A DNA stretch of 64,000 nucleotides from contig NZ_JBIVRB010000005.1 in NCBI RefSeq assembly GCF_044755465.1, positions 257,165 through 321,164 of the forward strand, given 5' to 3'. The translations under genes and the position numbers were made by a program. Below, in pieces: positions 8,099-16,911 of this stretch; position 1 is the stretch's first letter; every line of letters begins with the position of its first letter. Under the pieces are notes generated by a model. It worked only from the letters and a program-made list of their open reading frames with translations, made no database searches and was not told where the DNA came from. The stretch is from Peterkaempfera sp044755465 (lineage in GTDB: Bacteria > Actinomycetota > Actinomycetes > Streptomycetales > Streptomycetaceae).

Positions 8099-9541
8099 GT
8101 GCCAGAGCTCAGCCGTCGGCGGCGCGTGCTCATCCTGGCGATCTGCTGCCTCAGCCTTTTCATCGTCGGGTTGGACAACACGGTGGTCAACATAGCGCTG
8201 CCGGCCATCCGCACCGATCTGCGGGCCCAACCGTCCGGCCTCCAGTGGGTGATCGACGCCTACACCCTGGTGCTGGCCGCGCTGCTGATGCTCTCCGGCT
8301 CCACCGCCGACCGCATCGGCCGCCGCCGCACCTTCCAGACCGGACTGCTGCTCTTCGTCCTCGGATCACTGCTGTGCAGCCTCGCCCCCGGTCTCGGCTG
8401 GCTGATCGCCTTCCGCGCCCTCCAGGCCGTCGGCGGCTCCATGCTCAACCCGGTCGCCATGTCGATCATCACCAACACCTTCACCGACCCCCGCGAACGC
8501 GCCCAGGCCATCGGCGTCTGGGGCGGCGTGATCGGCATCAGCATGGCCCTGGGACCGGTCCTCGGCGGCCTGCTGGTCGACACGGCCGGCTGGCGCTCCA
8601 TCTTCTGGATGAACGTCCCCGTCGGACTGGCCGCCCTGGCCCTCACCGCCGTGTACGTCCCCGAGTCCCGCGCCCCGCACGCCCGCCGCCTCGACCCGGT
8701 CGGCCAGCTGCTGGTCATTGCGCTGCTCGGCTCCCTCACCTACACCGTCATCGAGGGCCCGGGGCGCGGCTGGACCTCGCCCGCCATCCTCACCCTCGGC
8801 TGTGTCGCCGTCGCCTCGCTGGCCGGCTTCCTGCTCTGGGAGCGGCGCCGTACGGAACCCCTGATCGACCTGCGCTTCTTCCGCAGCGTCCCGTTCGCCG
8901 GGGCCACCGTCACCGCCGTCTGCGCCTTCGCCGCGCTCGGCGGATTCCTCTTCCTCAACACCCTCTACCTCCAGGAGGTCCGGGGGTACGACCCGGTGAC
9001 GGCCGGCCTGTGGACGCTGCCGATGGCCGCCCTCACCCTGGTCTGCGCCCCGCTGTCCGGCCGCATCGTCGGCCGGCGCGGCCCCCGGCTGCCGCTGCTG
9101 CTCGCCGGAGCGGCGATGACGGTCAGCGGCCTGCTGCTCAGCACGCTCACCGCCCACTCCTCGGCGGCGCTGCTGCTCACCGCGTACGCCCTGTTCGGGC
9201 TCGGCTTCGGCATGGTCAACGCCCCCATCACCAACGCCGCCGTCTCCGGCATGCCGCGCGACCGGGCCGGGGTCGCCGCAGCGGTGGCCTCCACCAGCCG
9301 CCAGCTCGGCCAGTCGCTCGGCGTCGCCGTCATCGGCACGGTGGCGGTCTCCGCCGTCGCCGGGCCGTTCGCCACCGGCTTCCCGGCGGCCAGCCACGCC
9401 GCCTGGTGGATCGTCGCGGGCTGCGGCGTCGTGGTACTGCTGCTCGGTATCATCTGCACCACCCGCTGGGCGGGGCAGACCGCCGCAGAGGTGGCGACCC
9501 GGCTCAACCCCGACCTCCGGAAGGCGCCGGTCCGCACGTGA
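8099..9541 (+). CDS. DHA2-family drug:H+ antiporter (EmrB/QacA type)
   Basis: About 480 residues with fourteen predicted helices. The DHA2 helix-1 motif LDNTVVNIALPAI appears near residue 25 and the loop motif DRIGRRRTF near residue 73. The frame is open from a GTG at 8090, but GAGG at 8087-8090 is spaced correctly only for the GTG at 8099, so the shorter start is preferred. These membrane proteins export cationic or aromatic drugs using the proton gradient. The stop shares one base with the following MarR gene (TGATG), so the pair is an operon, a common self-regulated efflux arrangement. The drug is unknown. Confidence 0.92.
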   Translation: MPELSRRRRVLILAICCLSLFIVGLDNTVVNIALPAIRTDLRAQPSGLQWVIDAYTLVLAALLMLSGSTADRIGRRRTFQTGLLLFVLGSLLCSLAPGLGWLIAFRALQAVGGSMLNPVAMSIITNTFTDPRERAQAIGVWGGVIGISMALGPVLGGLLVDTAGWRSIFWMNVPVGLAALALTAVYVPESRAPHARRLDPVGQLLVIALLGSLTYTVIEGPGRGWTSPAILTLGCVAVASLAGFLLWERRRTEPLIDLRFFRSVPFAGATVTAVCAFAALGGFLFLNTLYLQEVRGYDPVTAGLWTLPMAALTLVCAPLSGRIVGRRGPRLPLLLAGAAMTVSGLLLSTLTAHSSAALLLTAYALFGLGFGMVNAPITNAAVSGMPRDRAGVAAAVASTSRQLGQSLGVAVIGTVAVSAVAGPFATGFPAASHAAWWIVAGCGVVVLLLGIICTTRWAGQTAAEVATRLNPDLRKAPVRT

Positions 9542-9993
9542 TGTACACCGACGACCGCGCCGCCGGCGCCGAGCACTCCCAGACCGCGACTGCGGTCCGG
9601 GTCTGGCAGAACCTGCGCGCCCTGGTGCTGGAGCAGCACGACCGCCGCAAGGACGTGATGGACGCGCTGGGCATGAGCTTCGCCCGGATCAAGGCGCTGC
9701 GCCGCCTGGCCGCCCGGCCGATGACGCTGCGAGCCCTGGCCGCCGAGCTGGCCGTCGACGCCCCGTACGCCACCGTGATCGTCGACGACCTCGCCCGGCG
9801 CGGACTGGTCGAGCGCAGCCCGCACCCGGACGACCGGCGCGCCAAGATCGTCACCGTCACCGGGCCCGGCCGGGCGGCGGCGACCGAGGCGGAGCGCATC
9901 CTGGGCGAGCCCCCGGCCGCGCTGCTGGCGCTGGACGCCGAGGAGGCGGCCGCCCTGGACCGGATCGTCGGCAAGCTGCTCGCGCACGGCTGA
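9541..9993 (+). CDS. MarR-family transcriptional regulator
   Basis: The 150-residue protein has a winged helix typical of MarR: recognition helix region TLRALAAELAVDAPYATVIV (about 61-80) followed by wing residues DDRRAKIVTVT. Start ATG at 9541 shares its A with the transporter stop, so translation is coupled. It most likely represses the efflux operon through a site near 8051-8064 and is released by the pump's substrate; this is inferred from gene order. The length matches the family. No cysteine of the OhrR type is visible, so oxidative sensing is unlikely. Confidence 0.92.
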   Translation: MYTDDRAAGAEHSQTATAVRVWQNLRALVLEQHDRRKDVMDALGMSFARIKALRRLAARPMTLRALAAELAVDAPYATVIVDDLARRGLVERSPHPDDRRAKIVTVTGPGRAAATEAERILGEPPAALLALDAEEAAALDRIVGKLLAHG

Positions 9994-10093
9994 CCGGCTG
10001 GCCACCTGACCGCCTGGCCGCCGCTTCACCGGCTTCCCGGCCGTTCGGCAGGCGCCCACCGGGACCGGGGGCAGCGGTCGGCCGGCGCCCGCG

Positions 10094-10525
10094 TCACCCC
10101 AGGGCGATCCGGGCGTGCACGCCCTTGCCGCCGACGCCCGGCACGATCCGGACGTGCCGGCTGACCGCGAAGACGATCTCCAGACCGTGCTGGCCGATCC
10201 GCAGCGCGTCATGGCTGCGCGGCCGGGGCAGCGCCGGTTCGGTGTCCCAGACGGCGACCTCCACGCAGTCCCCGGTGATCGTCAGATCGAGCCGGCAGGG
10301 CCCGGGTGCGTACTTGCTCACATTGGCCACCAGCTCGCTCACCACCAGCTGCACGGTCTCCACCGTGCCGGCCGTGACCTCGGCCCCGGCGGCGCTCCGC
10401 ACGTGCTCCAGGAATCCGGCGGTGAAGCGCCTGGCCGCCGCGCTGGTACCGGGCCGGCCGTCGTAGCCGGCCCGCCAGCGGAGCGCGCCCTGGTGCTGTT
10501 CCTCCGGCGGCAGGGTCTGAGGCAC
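10094..10525 (-). CDS. ATP-binding anti-sigma-factor-like kinase (HATPase_c, RsbW/SpoIIAB type)
   Basis: The 143-residue protein is a single HATPase_c domain with N-box VVSELVANVSKYAPG (about residues 61-75) and a downstream GLEIVFAVS segment. Stand-alone proteins of this class are very abundant in Streptomyces and bind sigma factors or phosphorylate STAS antagonists. The start is placed at GTG 10525, after AAGGCAGG, since upstream residues in the same open frame look non-coding. It is divergent from the lipoprotein that follows. No STAS partner gene is adjacent, so its sigma factor cannot be named. Confidence 0.85.
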   Translation of the reverse strand: MPQTLPPEEQHQGALRWRAGYDGRPGTSAAARRFTAGFLEHVRSAAGAEVTAGTVETVQLVVSELVANVSKYAPGPCRLDLTITGDCVEVAVWDTEPALPRPRSHDALRIGQHGLEIVFAVSRHVRIVPGVGGKGVHARIALG

Positions 10526-10983
10526 CGGGACACCTGCCTTCCTGCGGTCTGCGTTCCCACCCGCTCTGACCGGGGCGGGCCACTGGACCGCATACCCCCG
10601 CCACCACGGGTTCAGTCCAGCCGGCCGGCCGGTGCGATCACCGGCGCCGACCCGGCCGCCGCCGACCGTACGGCGGCGGCCACCGGCCCGGTGGCCGCGC
10701 CCCCGGCCGTGGGCGCCGCCTTCCACCAGGTGGCCCGCCGAAGCACGGTTGCGGGGATACCGGTAGTCTTCGCGGTCGCACAGCCGCGACACCGCCGGCC
10801 GTCCCGGGGCGACCGCCGTTGCCCCGGGGGCCTTGGTTCGGCGGCCCCGGACCGGGCCGCTGCGGACCGCCGTCGGCGCAAATTGCGATGCCGTGGTGAC
10901 GGCCGTGTGGTTGTCTTTGCAACTGTCCCGTAGTCGCGGCGTCCTGACCGACCCGGTTCTGCCGCCTCACAAGGAGATGACGG
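10526..10983. other. divergent spacer, no gene seen
   Basis: This 458-base spacer separates the HATPase gene and the lipoprotein gene. It is very G+C-rich with no convincing codon pattern. Only the ribosome binding site AAGGAG (10971-10976) of the lipoprotein is clear. Confidence 0.5.
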
Positions 10984-12108
10984 ATCATCACCGCCATACG
11001 CACGACCGTACGCACCTCGATCGCCACCGTCGGCTGCGCCGCCCTGATCGCTGCCGGAACAGCCGCCTGCGGAACCGTACAGCAGCTGACCGCCGCACAG
11101 AAGGTGCAGGGCGCGATCCAGAAGCTGACCGAGGGCCGGGCACTGACCACCCGGCTGACGGTGGACGCGGACGCCGACCAGATCATCGCCTTCGACCAGG
11201 AGACGGACAGCGGTGAGACGATCGAGCGGGCCGACGCCAAGAAGCTGGCGGGCCTGAAGATCTCCGTCGCGGTGAGTGCGGACAAGCCGCTCAAGGACGT
11301 CGAGACGCTCAAGTCCCTCGGCTCGACCGCCGACCTCGAGGCGCTCCAGGCGGACAAGGGCATCGACTTCGCCGTCAGCCTGAACGGCGGCGACGGCCGC
11401 AAGGCCCTGGAGCTGCGCCAGGTCGCGGGCACCGCCTACGCCCAGGTGGACCTGGACGTGGTGGGCGACCTGGTCGGGGACAGTGCCACCTTCGAGCAGC
11501 TGCACGAGATGAGCGGCCAGCTGCCTCCGGAGCTGGCTGTGCTCAAGGCGGCGCTGGACGGCAAGTGGGTGTCGATCGACAACAAGGCGGTACGGAAGCT
11601 CACCGACACCGTCAAGGAGCAGGGCGGCGCCGACATCCTGCCGAGCGCCGAGCCCTCGCTGAACGCCGCCACCGGCAACAAGCTGCTCAGCGCGATCAGC
11701 GGCGTCTTCTCCCGCAATGTCACCTTCGACGACAAGGGCCAGCAGGACGGCGCCGACCTCATCGTCGTCTCCGCCCCGGCCCGCACCATGGCGGACGACC
11801 TGCTGAAGGCGCTGCGGCCGGTGGCCAAGGACATCCCCGGACTGGCGGGCAAGCTGCCCAGCAGCGCCCCGAGCGACACCCCGGACCGTACGCTCTCGGC
11901 CGACCTGCGGATCAAGGACGGCGCGCTGGCCTCGATCACCGTCGACCTCGCCCAGTTCGAGGAGAAGCAGGGCAGCGCCCACCTGCCGATCACGCTCTCC
12001 TTCGACCGGTCGGCGGACGCGGTCCAGGCCCCCGAGGGCGCCGTGCCGGTCACCCCGGAGGCCATCGACGCCATCGTCAGCATGGCCGCCGAAGGCGACG
12101 AGGAGTAA
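10984..12108 (+). CDS. lipoprotein with an apparently non-standard (ATC) start codon
   Basis: The reading frame downstream is clearly coding and encodes about 374 residues if begun at the ATC at 10984. The upstream part gives a complete lipoprotein signal peptide: basic IRTTVRTS, a hydrophobic core and the lipobox GTAAC with cysteine about residue 29. A perfect AGGAG (10972-10976) sits seven bases before ATC 10984, and an in-frame TGA at 10978-10980 excludes an earlier start. The first standard start in frame is GTG at 11104, which would remove the signal peptide. So either ATC is used, or one base differs from the true sequence. The mature part is rich in charged and LxxLxxL segments; similar unnamed lipoproteins occur in Streptomyces. 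Function unknown. Confidence 0.75.
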   Translation: MITAIRTTVRTSIATVGCAALIAAGTAACGTVQQLTAAQKVQGAIQKLTEGRALTTRLTVDADADQIIAFDQETDSGETIERADAKKLAGLKISVAVSADKPLKDVETLKSLGSTADLEALQADKGIDFAVSLNGGDGRKALELRQVAGTAYAQVDLDVVGDLVGDSATFEQLHEMSGQLPPELAVLKAALDGKWVSIDNKAVRKLTDTVKEQGGADILPSAEPSLNAATGNKLLSAISGVFSRNVTFDDKGQQDGADLIVVSAPARTMADDLLKALRPVAKDIPGLAGKLPSSAPSDTPDRTLSADLRIKDGALASITVDLAQFEEKQGSAHLPITLSFDRSADAVQAPEGAVPVTPEAIDAIVSMAAEGDEE

Positions 12109-12123
12109 CCCGGCCGGGCAACC

Positions 12124-12167
12124 GGTCGGAGGGGCACGGCGCACCGGCGCGCCGTGCCCCTCCGACC
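12124..12167 (+). terminator. hairpin terminator after the lipoprotein gene
   Basis: Perfect 19-base arms at 12124-12142 and 12149-12167 with a 6-base loop, starting 15 bases after the lipoprotein stop. It isolates rnpB from upstream transcription. Confidence 0.85.
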
Positions 12168-12208
12168 GTCCGGTCAGCCGCCCGGCGCATCGGCCCCGGC
12201 CGAGCGGC

Positions 12209-12214
12209 TACCAT
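12209..12214 (+). promoter_or_regulatory. -10 element of rnpB
   Basis: TACCAT lies about eight bases before the predicted 5' end of the P RNA. The -35 region is not clear. Confidence 0.4.
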
Positions 12215-12223
12215 GGTCCACAC

Positions 12224-12630
12224 GGCGGACGAGCCGGCCGGGCGGTCGCGACGGGTCTTCGGGCCCGCCGAGGAACGTCCGGGCTCCACAGGGCAGGGTG
12301 GTGGGTAACGCCCACCCGGGGTGACCCGCGGGACAGTGCCACAGAAAGCAGACCGCCGGGGGCTTCGGCCCACGGTAAGGGTGAAACGGTGGTGTAAGAG
12401 ACCACCAGCGTCCGGGGTGACCCGGACGGCTCGGTAAACCCCACCCGGAGCAAGGTCAAGAGGGGGTGCCTCCGGGCACCCTGCGCGGATGATCGAGGGC
12501 GGCCCGCCCGAGTCCGCGGGTAGACCGCACGAGGCTGTCGGCAACGGCAGCCCTAGATGGATGGCCGCCTCCCCGGGCGCCGCAAGGCCCCCGGGAGACA
12601 GAACCCGGCGTACAGGCCGACTCGTCCGCC
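12224..12630 (+). ncRNA. rnpB: RNase P RNA, bacterial type A
   Basis: The catalytic RNA of ribonuclease P, which matures the 5' ends of tRNAs. Helix P1 is formed by ggcggacgag (12224-12233) and its exact complement ctcgtccgcc (12621-12630). Universally conserved core elements are present in order: the GAGGAACGTCCGGGCTCC stretch (from about 12270), the ACAGTGCCACAGAAA region (about 12334), GGTAAGGGTGAAACGG (about 12375), GGTAAACCCCAC (about 12433), AGATGGATGGCCGCC (about 12554) and ACAGAACCCGGCGTACAGGC (about 12598). The length of about 407 nt fits actinobacterial type A RNAs. Open frames that cross this interval are chance ORFs. Confidence 0.97.
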
Positions 12631-12644
12631 GCCTGAGCCCCCGA

Positions 12645-12692
12645 CCAGCCCGGGGCCCTCCCCGCAACGTCCGAGCAGGGCCCCGGGGCTGG
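12645..12692 (+). terminator. hairpin after rnpB
   Basis: Arms 12645-12659 and 12677-12692 pair over 15 bases with one bulged base and a 17-base loop, 15 bases after the P RNA end. Confidence 0.65.
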
Positions 12693-12784
12693 TGTGACGG
12701 CTACCTGGCCCACCTGGACGGCGAGGTCGAAACGGACGGTCCCCGAAGCGCCGGCCCTGGACGAATGAGTCCGGAGTCGGGGCT

Positions 12785-13246
12785 TCACTGGCGGTCGCTG
12801 AGGCCGGCGACCACGGCGGCCAGTCGGCCCATGGCGTGGGCCACACCGAGCCCGTCCACGTAGTCGCGGACATGCACGATCCGGCCGTTGCGGACCCGGA
12901 TCACCAGGAGGCTGGGAAAGCTGAAGGACTCGCCGGTTGTGGTCACGATCCCGGTGACGACCTGCTCGACGGTGATCACCTCAGAGTCGATGCTCTCGTG
13001 CACGCCGACTTCGCGGATCTCCTGCGGTTGCGCCGGGCTTGTGCCCCAGGCCGCTCGGTAGCCAGAGCGGACCTCTTCGCGGCCCTGGTAACACGCGGGC
13101 ATGCCAGGGAAAAGGAAAGGGGACTCGTGGACGGCGTCGACCGCGTACAGATCGGCCAGGTCGTCCGCGGACTTGTCGAGCATCGCCCGCTGGTAGCGGG
13201 CCAAGACCTCACGAGGGCCGGGGCTGGCGGAGGTTGTGTCCGGCAT
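12785..13246 (-). CDS. NTF2-like / SnoaL-type protein
   Basis: About 153 residues from ATG 13246, which follows GGAG ten bases upstream; the open frame reaches a TTG at 13270. The cone-shaped NTF2 fold is suggested by VLARYQRAMLDKSADDLADL at the start, then YAVDAVHESPFLF, QGREEVRSGYRAAW, and C-terminal strands IRVRNGRIVHVRDYVDG. Members are cyclases, isomerases or steroid-binding proteins, or have no catalytic role; the fold does not settle the activity. It sits alone between the rnpB terminator and a transposase remnant, so context does not help. Confidence 0.85.
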   Translation of the reverse strand: MPDTTSASPGPREVLARYQRAMLDKSADDLADLYAVDAVHESPFLFPGMPACYQGREEVRSGYRAAWGTSPAQPQEIREVGVHESIDSEVITVEQVVTGIVTTTGESFSFPSLLVIRVRNGRIVHVRDYVDGLGVAHAMGRLAAVVAGLSDRQ

Positions 13247-13346
13247 GGCGCTTGGGCTCCGTTCGGTCAACGCGCGGCTGAGCCCTCTTGAGCGACAGGC
13301 CGAGACTTCAGGCGTGGGATGCGGCGAGGGCCCCCAAGGTCCGGTT

Positions 13347-13902
13347 GTGACGCCCGACTTGGAGACCCTCTTGACCGCACTCTACGTGAAGATCGAAGAC
13401 GAGATCGGAGGAACGCGGTGGCTGGGGCGACCGCCCCAGCTCAGTGACTCCGAACTCGTCTGCCTGGCGGTGGCCCAGGCCCTACTCGGCTACCACTCCG
13501 AGGCGCGGTGACTGCGCTTCGCCCGTAAGCGCCTGTCTGACCCCTTCCCGTACCTCCCCCCCCAGCAATCCGGCTACAACAAGCGCCTGCGGGCCGCACT
13601 GCCGCTGGTCAAACGAAGACATTCGAGCGAGACCTCGCCGAGCTCGGCATCGAGCTGCTTCGACCCTCGCGCAAGCGCGAGAAGAAGCGTTACGGCGAGC
13701 CGATGCTCAACAAGGCCCGCCAGCTGATCGAGTCGGTCAACGACACCCTCAAAGAGCAGCTTGACCTGGAACAACACGGCGGACGGACCTTCGAGGGCGT
13801 CGCAATCCGGGTCGCCCAGCGCGTCCTGGCGATGGCCGTCGGCATCTGGCACACAAGACCGGCGCACCAGTCACCCGCTCGTTGGTCGCCCTTGACCACT
13901 GA
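13347..13902 (+). pseudogene. decayed IS982-family transposase
   Basis: The N-terminal part begins at GTG 13347 with TPDLETLLTALYVKIEDE and RWLGRPPQLSDSELVCLAVA, matching the start of IS982-family transposases. It is interrupted by TGA at 13509-13511, where the family has a tryptophan codon, but continues in frame to VKR at about 13615. There about 120 codons, including most of the DDE catalytic core, are missing. Sequence resumes in another frame with TFERDLAELGIELLRPS and runs through LIESVNDTLKEQLDLEQHGG. A further frameshift near 13855 is needed to reach the expected C-terminus TRSLVALDH and TGA at 13900-13902. It is therefore a dead element with a nonsense mutation, a deletion and a frameshift. 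Terminal inverted repeats were not recognised. Confidence 0.88.
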
Positions 13903-14101
13903 TCATATCGGACGCATTCGTCTAGTAGGACGGGTCTCATCACGAGATCATCCGTAACTGTCAGAGGCTTCACGTAGCCTCGTGAGGCGTGACAGCACCG
14001 CTGACTGGCGGGGCCGACCGCCTGCGCTTCCATGCTCCACATCGGCGAGATGATGGAGCAGAGGCGGTGGTTCATGTCGCCGGACCGGATAGGGGAGTTG
14101 G

Positions 14102-14827
14102 GTGGACGAGTTCGACTACGCCGCTGCGATCACGCACGCGCGGGAGCATCTGAGCCTCTTGGGCGTGACCGCTGAGGCTGGAAATCTGGCCAACGCCGCG
14201 GCAGTCGGCATCACCGAGTTCGTCTGGCGCAACGGACCCATCGAAGACGCTCATGCGGGGGTGAGGGGGCGGCGCAACAAGCTCCATGACGGTGTCATGT
14301 TCGCGCGCAACACTTGGGTCTACCACCAGGCACTCGAAGCAGTGAACAGCACCGAACAGTACGCGCTGCTGCGGTTTGAGAAGCGCATCCTCGACCGAGA
14401 ATTCATCTGGCCTGGCACGTCTGGCACGTTGACGCAGTTCGGGTACGGTGCGCTTGGCGAGATCAAAAAGCACGCCAAGAAGTGCATTGATTACTTGAGG
14501 TATTTGCAGAAGACTTTCGAACGTGAGGAGTTTCTGCTCCTGGCCGCGTTGCGTGGCTTCGGAGCTAGCGACCATTTCGGGATGCCCGCGTGGGAGCTGC
14601 GCGTGTGTGCTGCCATGGGCCGCCTTCGCGGACAGGACCCCGAATTCGTCGAGCGCCTCAAGACTGACTATCAGATCGACTTTTCTGATCTGCTGGGACG
14701 GGCCCCGGCCATCGTCCATGACGACCTGCCCGAAGTGGAGCGAGCACTCCTGAATGCCCCGTACGACCTGGGAGCTGAGGCACTGGACTGGTTTGCCTGG
14801 AACCCCGTGCTCGAGCGGAACCTCTGA
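14102..14827 (+). CDS. hypothetical protein, orphan-like
   Basis: A 241-residue protein from GTG 14102, preceded by GGGGAG. I do not recognise a family. It is soluble, with no signal peptide or membrane segment, is mostly helical in appearance and has a tryptophan/phenylalanine-rich middle (FVWRNG, EFIWPGTSG) and a lysine-rich EIKKHAKKCIDYLRYL segment (about 121-136). Its composition is less G+C-extreme at third positions than the flanking genes (codons such as TTT, GAT and TTG are common near 14480-14530). Together with the adjacent transposase remnant this suggests acquisition by transfer. It has no operon partners. It could be part of an eroded mobile or defence island, but nothing confirms that. 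Confidence 0.75.
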   Translation: MDEFDYAAAITHAREHLSLLGVTAEAGNLANAAAVGITEFVWRNGPIEDAHAGVRGRRNKLHDGVMFARNTWVYHQALEAVNSTEQYALLRFEKRILDREFIWPGTSGTLTQFGYGALGEIKKHAKKCIDYLRYLQKTFEREEFLLLAALRGFGASDHFGMPAWELRVCAAMGRLRGQDPEFVERLKTDYQIDFSDLLGRAPAIVHDDLPEVERALLNAPYDLGAEALDWFAWNPVLERNL

Positions 14828-15335
14828 GATTTGAGTCGAGGCGGCCTGCCGCTCAGGGGGAACGCTCGTTGGCGCGCATGGATCGCCAGGGGCGTTCTCT
14901 GCCTCTCCGTCCCGGGAGCTGGCGGGAGCTCTGCCTGCCCGGGTTCGTGGATGCGTTCTTCGGGTGGGCCAGGCCGTGTATCTCCGAGCGGTGCAAGGTG
15001 CGATAGGTGGTGGCCCGAGAGAAGGAAGAGGTGGTCCCCCATGCTGCGGTAGGACCCGCTCGGCTGATCACGCTCCGGTGGTGCCGCAGCACTAATCGAA
15101 ATCGGCTGGCGAGGATGTACGTGGGGCGCGACTGAGTGTCACGGGTGATGCCGGTTGGGGGGATTGTCGGCGGTGCGGTCCCGGGGAGTCGCCTCCACGG
15201 CGCGCATTGATCGTGTGCGATCACTCATGGGAGCACCTGTTCTCGGTAACACTGCTGCAAAGCCACCGGGCCTGGGTCGGCGCCCCGGCCGTCGGCACGC
15301 AACACGCGCCCGGACGAGCTTCGCGCTGGCTGCGG
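14828..15335. other. 508-base stretch without a recognisable gene
   Basis: Short open frames exist on both strands but none has a start with a ribosome site, consistent codon use or a recognisable product. Third-position bias is weak, as expected for eroded DNA beside a dead insertion sequence. Confidence 0.5.
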
Positions 15336-15764
15336 TTACCGGAAGCGGGTGACGTAGCGGCGCTGCCAGGGGGTCTCCGCCGCGTGTGGGGTGTAGTGGC
15401 GGCGGACGTAGGCGACGGCTTCGGTGGCGGGTACTCCGTCCAGTACGGCGAGGCAGGCCAGTGCGGTGCCGGTTCGGCCCCGGCCGCCGTTGCAGGCGAT
15501 CTCGACGCGTTGGGTGGCGGTGCGTTTCCATGCCTCGCGCAGTGCCTCGTCGGCGGCGGTGCGGTCGGCCGGCAGTCGGAAGTCCGGCCAGCGGAGCCAG
15601 CGCGCTTCCCAGGGGACGGGCGGCGGTTCGCGGCTCAGCAGATACAGCGCGAAGTCGGGTAGCGGCCCCGCCGGCAGTGGACGTCTGAGCCCCCGGCCGC
15701 GCACCAGCCGCCCCGAGGGCAGCCGCAGCACCCCGGCTGCGGTGGGCTCCCAGGCGGCGGTCAC
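15336..15764 (-). CDS. protein-tyrosine-phosphatase-like protein
   Basis: About 142 residues. The signature CNGGRGRTGTALACL (about residues 90-104) has the cysteine, five-residue spacing and arginine of the CX5R phosphatase loop, and a general-acid type WPDFRLPADR segment lies before it. These features fit an atypical dual-specificity or protein-tyrosine phosphatase acting in the cytoplasm. Start is placed at GTG 15764; no ribosome site precedes it, and a -10-like TACGCT lies a few bases upstream, so a leaderless mRNA is possible. The substrate is unknown. The open frame extends to 15806, but those residues are arginine-rich and unlikely. Confidence 0.8.
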   Translation of the reverse strand: MTAAWEPTAAGVLRLPSGRLVRGRGLRRPLPAGPLPDFALYLLSREPPPVPWEARWLRWPDFRLPADRTAADEALREAWKRTATQRVEIACNGGRGRTGTALACLAVLDGVPATEAVAYVRRHYTPHAAETPWQRRYVTRFR

Positions 15765-15951
15765 AGTCCGAGAGCGTAGCCGGGTACGCGAGTACCTTGA
15801 CCGCACCCGGAGTGATCCGCCGTCGGGCGGGCCGGGCCGGGTGTTGCCGGGCTCCCGTCACGTTCCGGGGGGGCGGCCCCGGGCCGCCGCGCTTGCCGGC
15901 GTGCCGAGGCGTGGTGATCCGGGGTGCTGCCGAGCGTGGCTGGGGGCCGGG

Positions 15952-16764
15952 TCAGGTGTGGGGGCGGTAGAGGTAGGGGGTGGTGGTGCTCAGCGGGAGG
16001 AAGCCCAGTCGGCGCAGGATGGGGCTGCTCTGGTCGGAGGCGTCGACCTGGAGGTAGCGGTAGCCGCGCTCGGCCGCGAGCTTGGCGCGGTGTGCGACCA
16101 GGGCCCGGTAGATGCCCCGGCCGCGCCAGTCGGGGAGGGTGCCGCCGCCCCAGAGGCCGGCGAAGCCGGTGCCCGGGTAGAGCTCCAGCCGCGCCGCGCA
16201 CACCGGCAGCTCACCGGCCATGACGACGACCACGGCCACCATGTCCGGTGCGTCGGTCAGCTGGGTGAGCAGCCGCTGCCTGAGCTGGGGGCGGCCCCCG
16301 CCGAACACCTGCTCGTGCACGTCCGCCACCAGGTCCACCCCGGCCGCGTCGACCACCGGCCGCAGTCGGAGGCCGTCGGGCAGCTCGGCGTCGGTGGGCA
16401 ACTCGCTGACCTGGGCGACCATCAGTGTCTCGGCCGGTTCCGAGGTGAAGCCGGCCGCCCGCAGCCGCTCGCCGAGGTCGGTCGGCCGGTCGTGGGAGTA
16501 CAGCTTCCATTCGAACTCCCGGCCGAGTGAGGTGAAGTACCGGATCTGCTCCGCGATGGCCGCGTCCGCCGTGTCCCCGTTCGCCGTGTCCCCGTCCGCC
16601 GTGTCCCAGTCCAGGCCCGACCAGAGGACGCCGCTCCACCCCTGCTCCGTCCCGATCTGCCGCACCACGCCGCCCAGCCGCTCGACGCGCGCCCCCGGCC
16701 CGTCGGCCACCGCGCCCTTGCGCATCCGCTGGTCGTACTCCGCCAGCACCGCTCTCTGATCCAT
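15952..16764 (-). CDS. GNAT-family N-acetyltransferase
   Basis: The 270-residue protein ends in a GNAT domain. Motif A is GTLPDWRGRGIYRALVAHRA (about 210-229), containing the acetyl-CoA pyrophosphate loop RGRGIY, and motif B is YLQVDASDQSSPILRRLGF (about 239-257). The N-terminal 120 residues may be a degenerate second GNAT repeat. The segment DTADGDTANGDTADA (about residues 53-67) comes from three copies of a 15-base repeat at 16567-16611, so it is probably an expandable loop. The substrate cannot be inferred. It stands alone, divergent from the VOC gene. Confidence 0.88.
   Translation of the reverse strand: MDQRAVLAEYDQRMRKGAVADGPGARVERLGGVVRQIGTEQGWSGVLWSGLDWDTADGDTANGDTADAAIAEQIRYFTSLGREFEWKLYSHDRPTDLGERLRAAGFTSEPAETLMVAQVSELPTDAELPDGLRLRPVVDAAGVDLVADVHEQVFGGGRPQLRQRLLTQLTDAPDMVAVVVVMAGELPVCAARLELYPGTGFAGLWGGGTLPDWRGRGIYRALVAHRAKLAAERGYRYLQVDASDQSSPILRRLGFLPLSTTTPYLYRPHT
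16567..16611. repeat. three 15-base in-frame repeats in the GNAT gene
   Basis: The unit cgccgtgtccccgtc is repeated three times with small changes (16567-16581, 16582-16596, 16597-16611), encoding a GDTAD-type pentapeptide repeat. Confidence 0.85.
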
Positions 16765-16911
16765 CGGCCCAGCTCAGCACCGGTCTGCCGGTACGACAAC
16801 CGAATTTCTCCCGGCAGCCCGGACTACGCTCGAAGGTACGGCATCGCGCGTCGGTCACCGGCCTGGTGAGGCGTGGAGGTGCCCGTGCGACGCCTGTGGA
16901 GGTGTTCCACT

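Noticed and set aside
12077..12863. open frames over the rnpB interval on both strands
   Set aside because: The sequence is explained by conserved RNase P RNA elements and the P1 pairing.
14831..15224. short open frames between the orphan gene and the phosphatase-like gene
   Set aside because: No ribosome site, poor codon bias and no family resemblance.
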